Assembly (NCBI RefSeq): GCF_020921035.1 | Contig: NC_063153.1 | Coordinates: 11,160,001 to 11,224,000 of the forward strand | DNA: 64,000 nt | Direction of reading: 5' to 3' | Source: Rhodamnia argentea | Taxonomy: Eukaryota > Streptophyta > Magnoliopsida > Myrtales > Myrtaceae | Shown: in pieces, positions 57,184-64,000 of the stretch | Layout: every line of letters starts with the position of its first letter | How positions within the stretch are numbered: the first letter of the stretch is position 1 | Program-made: the position numbers and the translations under genes | Notes under the pieces: generated by a model | The model's input: only the letters and a program-made list of their open reading frames with translations | What the model was told of the DNA's origin: nothing | The model's database searches: none

Positions 57184-59631
57184 TTGTCAATCGACCCTAA
57201 AAAAAGAAAAAAACCTCAAAGGCTTTGTAGAATTTGAACTACTAAAATAACGCGTAGAAAGTAGATTGGGAACAACTAGGGGCATTACATTAAACTTTAT
57301 TGTAGCAGAACAGATGAGTTATACTCTTGGATGCCATACTCACTCAGATGACTGAAATTGAACATAAACTTCTTAATAAAGATGATTAAAGTGCGAAGAG
57401 AATGCAAAAAGCTTACAAAATATGATTGGCAAGAACAAAGACAAGTGTTAGAACCAAATCGATCTATTACGAATGATCTTCCCATCTTTAGAATATGATG
57501 TCTTGTCTGCTTTTGAATGCTTGGATTGATGCTCTGTTGATTGATAGTTGTGTATTGTCTGCGCTTGTCGATGCTTAGATTGCTCCTCTACCTTTCCATT
57601 GCAAGAATTTACAACTGCTTTGACTTGCATGATACTTTAGGAATGATTCGTACCGATTCTTTAGCCACAGTTATCCCTCGTTCGATGAACTCCTACGTAG
57701 GCTTCGAGTCAATCGATCATGGCCACGTGTTATGTACTCCACTGAAACTCTGCTTATTAAAAACTCATTATCGATGAGCTCATCATGCATTCCATCCATG
57801 GGCCTTATAGGTCAATTATACGTTTTAACCTTCACGATCGATGAGATTACGTCGCATTCATCAATTAGGCCCTATGAGTGAAGCGTACTTGTTATAGCTT
57901 ATTTAGGGCTACAACTTCTTGTGTTTGGATCTAGAATTTGAGCCCCCAATAGAGAAGAAAATCCTTTAAACTAGGAAACCTTCCTTTGGGGAGAGTGCTT
58001 TGACCCGACTTTGTAGAAGATTTGACTTTAAATTCTTAACAAATTCCAACAAGAGTCGAACATGCAACAATAATTTGTATGCCATGGTTTAATTAACTAC
58101 TTGACTAAGTGGAGTGAGTAATGGTACTTCTTGCATGCATTGATACCATTCTCTTATACTTTCATCTATTATGTCATGCACTCCATTATTGTTTATGAAT
58201 AGGGACTTATTTATGTACGTTGAGAGATTTTGCGGGATCATTTTCAACTGCTTTAAAAATATAAACTATTAGATGATGGCGTGATTCATTATTTAAATAT
58301 GATACTCCCCCTTACGCGTAGACTTGACTTTAGCCTTAGCCTAAAGCGTTGAAAATGCAACTAAAGATTTGAACTCGGGACATTTGAACTCGGGACCTTT
58401 AGTTCTAATATATATGAGATTTTGTGGAACCACTACTAACTTGTACTAAAAGTTTAAACAATTATATAAATGCGTGATTTATTGTGTAAGCATTCTAACA
58501 TTGGTGTTTTGTACTTTACTGAGTTTTATTTCCTTGGCCAACGTGTGTGTGTGTGTGTTTTTTTGTTCTTCTGACAACATATTTGGATTTATCTATGCAT
58601 GCCCCAATTATGGTCCTAAACATGGCCTTAAAAGGTTTCATCTAAACTCTAAAATATAAAACTTGGGAGGTACTCATTACAGATGAAGAAAAGAAAAATA
58701 TTTTCTCCGAACTTCAGGATAGCGATGGAGAAAGTAAACTCCATGTCAACTTCGATTGATTACCACCGGGTAAGCAGGTATAGTAATCTCTCACGCCTAG
58801 GGTGAGTTATCGGGATTTCGATTCCTGCGTAGCTGGCCTGTGTTTCGCACATTATTTATTAACCAACTTGCTGGCTACATACCTCCGTTAACAAGCAAAA
58901 CATTTTGTCTACTGCGAATGCACCTCTCGGACCAAAAAGACAAAAGAGCCACAACGACAATAATCCAATCAATGCCCTTGAATATTTTATGAAAATGACC
59001 ATTCCAATCAAATTGGCAAGACCTGATTTCTTTCATATAAAAAAAAAGTGTGGTTAGGGTTAAGCCAACAAGAGACTCATCCCCACGATGCCACGTGGAC
59101 ACTTACTGTGCGAAGGTCATGCCGTCCTCAAGAGAGGCCCATTCTTGGCCAGTCGCCAAAAGTGAAAGGAGAAAGAAGAGGATAGGGGGAGGGAAGAAGA
59201 TGCCAATGACGCCATGATCACCGCACCAGAGGTTTGGACAAAGCTTAAAGATGCTGCAATGGCCGAAGCAAGAAGATCAGATGCTCATATCTATCAATCA
59301 TTTCAATTTCTTGAGCAACGCAAGAGTGTGTGTGTGTGTGGGTGTTGTTGCTCCTTTTTGAGCAAAACAAATCTAGTGATGGTAAGCAAGCATAAGATCT
59401 ATTCAGAATAAGAAAATTCCCATGGCGATTGAGGCAGCGCAAGGTCTTCCACATCGTTCCTCCACTACAGAAAAGGAGAAACCCTAGATCTTCTATTATA
59501 TGAATCACATGCTTCTATCATATCCACTTTGCTAAAGGAAAGTTGCTTCTGTGCATCTTAGCGGGACCTTGCAACTGGGATTTTTGAAACCCGACAATGT
59601 AACAGTATAATAGTGCAATCTCAACTGCAAG
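57184..59631. other. Spacer with a (TG)n tract, no gene recognised
   Basis: TG microsatellites lie at 58543-58558 and 59326-59340. An open frame from ATG 59214 reads MITAPEVWTKLKDAAMAEA and runs into the second TG tract. It could be a first exon, but no family or partner exon is visible. Otherwise AT-rich and empty. Confidence 0.35.
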
Positions 59632-59915
59632 TGTTTTTTTTTTCTTTTTGGTCTAAAAGACAGTACTTTCATTCACTTAGCAAAGTTTGAGAAACAACCC
59701 GAAGTAACATTAAAACATAACAAATCCCAAAGGATGGAGGGGGGTATAGACAGCCAATTAGAAGAGAGGTAACCTAATCTATGAGCCTTAACTAGCCAAT
59801 CTGCACAAGAGTTAGCTTCGTGAGGAGAGAAAAAAAATACAAACTTCCTTAAGCTGAATGGGCTTGATCCGCCAATAACGCCACGAGTGATAAGTTGTCG
59901 CTGAATATATCCGCA
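59632..59915 (-). mobile_element. LINE 3' end on the minus strand
   Basis: On the minus strand SPHEANSCADWLVKAHRLGY matches the end of the plant LINE RNase H domain (V-REAN--ADWLAK type). It is followed by a short 3' tail and a poly(A) run (poly-T at about 59634-59650 on the plus strand). Nothing of the upstream LINE remains. Confidence 0.6.
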
Positions 59916-60454
59916 AGTGTTATTAATGATAAAAAATATTTAGCAATCATAGCGGGATTCACCTTTGATCTTATACCTAGCATTCCACCACTATACTATC
60001 ACACTGTCATGTTGATAAGACCCTTTGCAATTAACACATACCGACATTGTTCAACATGCTTATTTGAGTGGTGTTTATCAAATGAGACGAGTGCATATTG
60101 AGGGTCGATAACCACTTTAATCACCGTAATTTTCAAGAGGTAAAATGATGCAAGAAACAAACTCTCGATATTTGTATTTTCTTTGGGAAAAAGAACAATA
60201 GAAGTATTATAACTTTTGTACAACATTAACTTTAGTATCCACTCTTTTCGCCGGATCAATTCAATGCCACGTTAAAAAAAAAATCACTTAAATGTCTCCG
60301 GTGTCAAAATCCAGCAAGCAAAAAATGTTATGCGGCATTGCTGATTAAATTAACGTGACTTTTTAATTAAATATTGAATATTACGTGAATTTTATTTTTT
60401 ATATAAAAAAACGTCCACGTATGCTAAGAATAAGAAAGACGCCGCACAGTAAAG

Positions 60455-60458
<4 letters not shown>
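59916..60458. other. Spacer, no gene seen
   Basis: AT-rich, no supported feature. Confidence 0.4.

Positions 60459-60484
<26 letters not shown>
60459..60484. repeat. (CT)n microsatellite
   Basis: A pure run of thirteen CT units. On the minus strand it would code for alternating Arg-Glu at the end of the small open frame that starts at 60627. Confidence 0.9.
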
Positions 60485-60489
<5 letters not shown>

Positions 60490-60627
60490 TCTGACTCGCT
60501 TGCTCGCTCCGTCCACAAGCAGGCGCCAACTCGAGAACTCACTCGCAGGCAAAGACATCAAAGCCGTAGAAGTAGAACCCGAAACCAGTAGGAGCACGAG
60601 GCCCAGGACGAGCAGATTCTTCACCAT
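60485..60627 (-). CDS. Possible first exon of a small secreted protein
   Basis: From ATG 60627 on the minus strand the frame reads MVKNLLVLGLVLLLVSGSTS. That is a textbook signal peptide with a Lys-capped hydrophobic core and small residues at a likely cleavage site. ALMSLPASEFSSWRLLVDGA and a basic KRVRTQ follow, and then the frame enters the CT/GA microsatellite. I do not know a family with this sequence. The gene may continue through an intron whose donor I cannot fix, or may be a short precursor. No homologous second copy is in the window. Listed as a lead only. Confidence 0.3.
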
Positions 60628-62204
60628 TGACGGACTGTCACTTCACACCGAAGCTCCAGAACAGAAGATTTAAGCTTGAGCTCATAACATTGGGGAAACG
60701 CCCTAATTAGGACATGGGTATATGGTGTGGGGAGGCCCTTCACCAGAAGTGAAGCAAAAGATAGAGAAGAAAGAGGTGAAAACCTTGCACAACTTGAAAA
60801 ACTTTGCCCAAATCTCACTTGCTCGCCTCTGTTGTTAGACCTGAAAATTTTTGCATTTTGTGGAAACCAACTTGAGCCGCCTGTAGGGCTTCTGCTCTTT
60901 ATTGCGAGATTCAACTCTTAATTTTGCCCCAAATTGCCTAGTCCGAATTAGGGTGTGGAGAAGAGGAAAAATCCCTTGATTTGTCCTAATTAGGGTTTAA
61001 ATTTGAGGCAAACATGTTGAGCGACGTCGTATAAGGCTATTGGTGCTGACTCGGAGTACCGACAAGCCACATTGATCCGATACAACGATAAAACATTGGC
61101 ACGTCGAATTTTGACATTAAAGTAAGCGCCTTATGAAAGTTATGGCATTTCCGTGTTTTTTTTTTCCTAGTTCTCTTTATTCGTTAGATCTACTGTACTA
61201 AAGTGGGCTGATTGCGTGATGACGATGGACGAAAGGACGCAATTACTAGCAATGAAGCCTAGTGCGGCTGGTCGATCACCTTAATTCCTAGCTTTACGAC
61301 TTCAAGCATCAAATTCTGAGGACAAAAATACATATGCTGGGATTGTGTGGGGAATTTAGGAAAGACAAAACGTCCCACGAAAGCCACGCGTTGGCTGTGA
61401 TTGGTAGAACAACAAGTCAAAGATTCTTATGCTCCAACTAGCACAACTTAAGTTAATTGGTCTAATTATGAGAAAGCATATATACTTTAAGCAGCTTTAG
61501 TTAGCGCCGAATTGTATCCGTTTGCTTGAACTAAGGGTTCATGTACGTGTTATACTTCCATTGGAGCCTTTCACCTTTGCTTTAGAAGGTGGGGAGAGAT
61601 GATTTGATTAATTGATTGATGCTCCCAACATATCCAAAAGCTATGTTCTGTTCCTTCAAGAAGGGGAAAATCCATTTCTTTATGTTGCATCTTTCTTGTA
61701 ATAGCCATTCAAAGGAAGGAGGGCACAATCTGTTGAGAAAAAGCTCGATTCCCAGATTGCAAAAGATGGGTCTCTTTCCATTTTGGTGCCCCATTAAATG
61801 ATTCAATTTACATTTCTTGAGGAAATATGTTTGGGGGGACCCTGAGTAAAAAGCTGCTTCTAGAAAGAGGTTTTGGGTTTTCCCTTTCAAAGAGAAAAAA
61901 ATGATATTATTTTTAGGTATTTAATAGCATTCAGATTCATTTTACAAAAAAAAAAAAAAGATTATATATGAGTATATATTTCTGAGAGCAGAGATGATTT
62001 TATTTTTATCTGTTCTATCTCTAACTCTCCTTTCTCTGACTTTTGCTTATATCTTAATAGAGCGCGGGAGTCGAACTCCGTATCTATGTCCCCCTCCCCC
62101 CCAAATCCATTTACTAGCAAGACTGCATTCTTATTGGCAAGAATAGAGATGTTCAATATGAAAGTCAAAGTGAAAGTTTAAACGCTTAAAGTAAATATAA
62201 CTGG
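60628..62204. other. Spacer, no gene seen
   Basis: Mixed composition to about 61130, then AT-rich. No recognisable exon, RNA gene or terminal repeat. Confidence 0.4.
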
Positions 62205-62847
62205 AAAATTATAAAAAAAAAGTCCTAAATCTATCACAATTGTGCCAATTTAGTCTTCAATTTTTTTTTCAATTGAGTCCTGAACCTTTTTCATTTGTAC
62301 CAATTGAGTCCATCCGGGCAATGCTAACGTGGACTTCGGTCGACCCGGTGTGGCGTTGTCGGTCTTCGCATGGCACTTCGCCGTTGACGTGGCAATTTTT
62401 AATAATATTTTAGGCTTTATTTTTTTTTTTCTTCTCCTTCTTTCTCTAGCCGATTGCCGGATTGAGGACCGGCCGGACACGAGGGTCAATGAGCTCGCCG
62501 CCACTAGCCACCGGCACCGGCGAGCTCGCCCCCACCAACCACTAGCACTAGAGAGGTGGACCTAGTCGACCTTCACCTCTGGCCTATCGCTAGATTCGGC
62601 GATCAGCTGGAGGACGAAGAAGGAAGGGAAAAAAATAAAGAGAAAGAAAAGGAAAAAAATTAAAAATTAAAATATTATTATAAATTTCTACATTAGCGCT
62701 GTGTCTATATCTGCATTGATAGGCCAAAGTTGGCTGGATAGAATGAATTGGCATAAATACAAAAGGTTTAGGAGTCAATTGAAAAAAAAAGAGAGCTTAG
62801 GATGGAATTGACATAATTGCAATAGGTTTAGGATTTTTTTGATATTC
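62205..62847. mobile_element. Complete foldback/TIR element with a GC-rich centre
   Basis: Arms of about 200 bp at 62205-62412 and 62665-62847 are inverted copies. They share 'tcctaaa(c/t)ctat', 'caattgtgccaatt/caattatgtcaatt', 'ttcaattgagtcct' and 'taataatatttta' in mirrored order. The centre (about 62440-62600) is GC-rich and has no coding sequence. It is the best-preserved long member of the family also seen at 3125, 4537 and, in a short form, 8008. Confidence 0.7.
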
Positions 62848-64000
62848 CTAAATATAGCCAACCACCGAAATAAGGCGAGACCAAAACTTTGAACTATATA
62901 TTCTCAATATACAAATATTGATGTTACAATATTTATGATTTTGTTTTGACATTGGGGTTAGGGGCCACTACTGACACGCGTTGGTCCATCGAGATTGCAG
63001 GCAGGAGAAATTTTGCAAGACCACTACCGGCCATTTTAAAAGTCTAAGAATTAAACGTAGAAATATAGTAGAGGAAACAAATAGGATTTGAATTCAAAAC
63101 CATGCAAAATTTTTGTGAGACTAGCAACTGTTAAAAATATTTAAGCTTCACATGAGTATGTAATTCAAATATTATAACACTAAATCAGGCTAACCTACTA
63201 GCCAGTGTTTAAGTGATTTATGTTATAACATTCGTGGAGTTTAGATTGTTGAAACGATTGCCGACCACCTAATGGCTCATACAACCTTTGCATTCTCCTT
63301 TTATTCGAGCTCGTAAAAACCCAAGTGGAGTGGTTTTCTATACATACATTTTATCTGACTAAATTTTCCTAAATAGACTAGATTTTTCAAACTCGTATGC
63401 TTAGTTTTGGAAGCTTTCATTCTTTCTGCATTGGCTGCTCGTTCTCTTCATCATAATTAGCGAAAGGGATGATGGTAAAAGAAAGAGCGAGAATTTATGA
63501 TGATCGTATTTGCATCTATAGCTAATAGATCTATCATCTTGAAGATGGTCACGCTCATGCATGGGGGAATTTCACCGTTTGATGCGGTACATGTGCGAGG
63601 TCTCAAAGAGATGTTATTCAGGTGAAAAGGCAAATATAGGAAAGAAGTCAAAGGATCTATGAGGTTTTGGTTTTTTGTGCACTATGTAATTAGAAAAGCT
63701 AGATTTCGCACATGTAAGTTTTGAAATACATGCTAGGATATTTATCTTGGCCTAACTACTGGTCCTGCTACAGATAAAAACTATTTGCCAGGACTAGTAT
63801 ACAAAAGATCATGTGGCCTTGTGGCATATGATGTAGCCTTAGGTCAGTGTTTTATTGTAATGAGTTACACAAACCATAGTCTTCTCCAGGTCCGACAAAT
63901 GCAGCGATCATTAATTAACGCCTTTTGTTCGCTAAACGAAGTGTCATATGTATACAGATTTTCTATCTTGCTATTATGCTACAATTAGTGTCGGATGCGT
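62848..64000. other. Right-hand end of the window, no gene seen
   Basis: AT-rich spacer. The open frame at 63785-63988 has no family resemblance. Confidence 0.4.

Noticed and set aside
58750-58860. tRNA-like or SINE-like words near 'tttcgattcctgcg'
   Set aside because: Could not fold a cloverleaf or find the first promoter box in the right orientation.
59214-59340. First exon of an unknown gene (MITAPEVWTKLKD..)
   Set aside because: Upstream ATGs out of frame, no donor site except within the TG microsatellite, no partner exon.
1-64000. CRISPR arrays, bacterial operons or viral genes
   Set aside because: No evenly spaced repeats, no prokaryotic gene layout; all genes are plant type with introns.
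1-64000. Biosynthetic or defence gene cluster
   Set aside because: Neighbouring genes belong to unrelated families; only local duplicates are related.

Overview
The window is nuclear DNA of a flowering plant, almost certainly a eudicot. Genes are intron-containing with GT-AG splicing, the spacers are AT-rich and packed with short transposons, and all recognisable products are plant families: NHL/LEA_2, LOB-domain, cell-wall invertase, CC-type glutaredoxin, heat shock factor, IQD, NIPA and DUF3511. The abundant foldback repeats and TAGGGGTG-ended hAT-like elements remind me of Myrtaceae such as Eucalyptus, but that is only an impression. There is no bacterial, organellar or viral gene content.

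Layout. An NHL6-like membrane protein gene (563-1381) is followed by 8 kb of repeats: foldback elements, two abutting Tourist-like elements, and a decayed LOB-domain relic. A LOB-domain gene (9176-10444, minus) comes next. A repeat-rich stretch contains an LTR-type fossil and a dead FtsH4-like protease copy. Two cell-wall-invertase-family genes lie head to tail (14736-17301 and 18092-20977), each with seven exons including the 9-nt mini-exon. A LINE relic precedes a CC-type glutaredoxin gene (25476-25892, minus) with a TGACGTCA/TATA promoter. From 26 to 34.5 kb there are only transposons, including one hAT-like element nested in another. An HSFA2-type heat shock factor gene (35168-36746) has a perfect four-unit heat shock element upstream. 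A long inverted-repeat element and a GC-rich island with paired G-boxes lead to an IQD6/7/8-like gene (40017-42220, minus), a NIPA9-like gene of nine exons (45399-49689, minus) and a DUF3511 gene (53180-53560, minus). The last 10 kb is repeat territory: a LINE remnant split by a hAT-like element with exact 8-bp target duplications, a second LINE tail, and a foldback element.

The genes are unrelated neighbours and not a pathway cluster; only the two invertase-family genes and the LOB gene with its relic are local duplicates. The most informative points are these. Both invertase-like proteins lack the DDTK sucrose-specificity motif and look like fructan-exohydrolase-type or non-sucrose-cleaving members. 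The LOB gene has a repeated C-terminal segment and lost the conserved Pro of its GAS block. The HSF and glutaredoxin promoters carry binding sites for the factors these proteins are, or partner with. GA/CT tracts recur just upstream of most genes. I found no convincing wholly new system. Exon structures were read by eye from splice sites, frame continuity and remembered family sequences.
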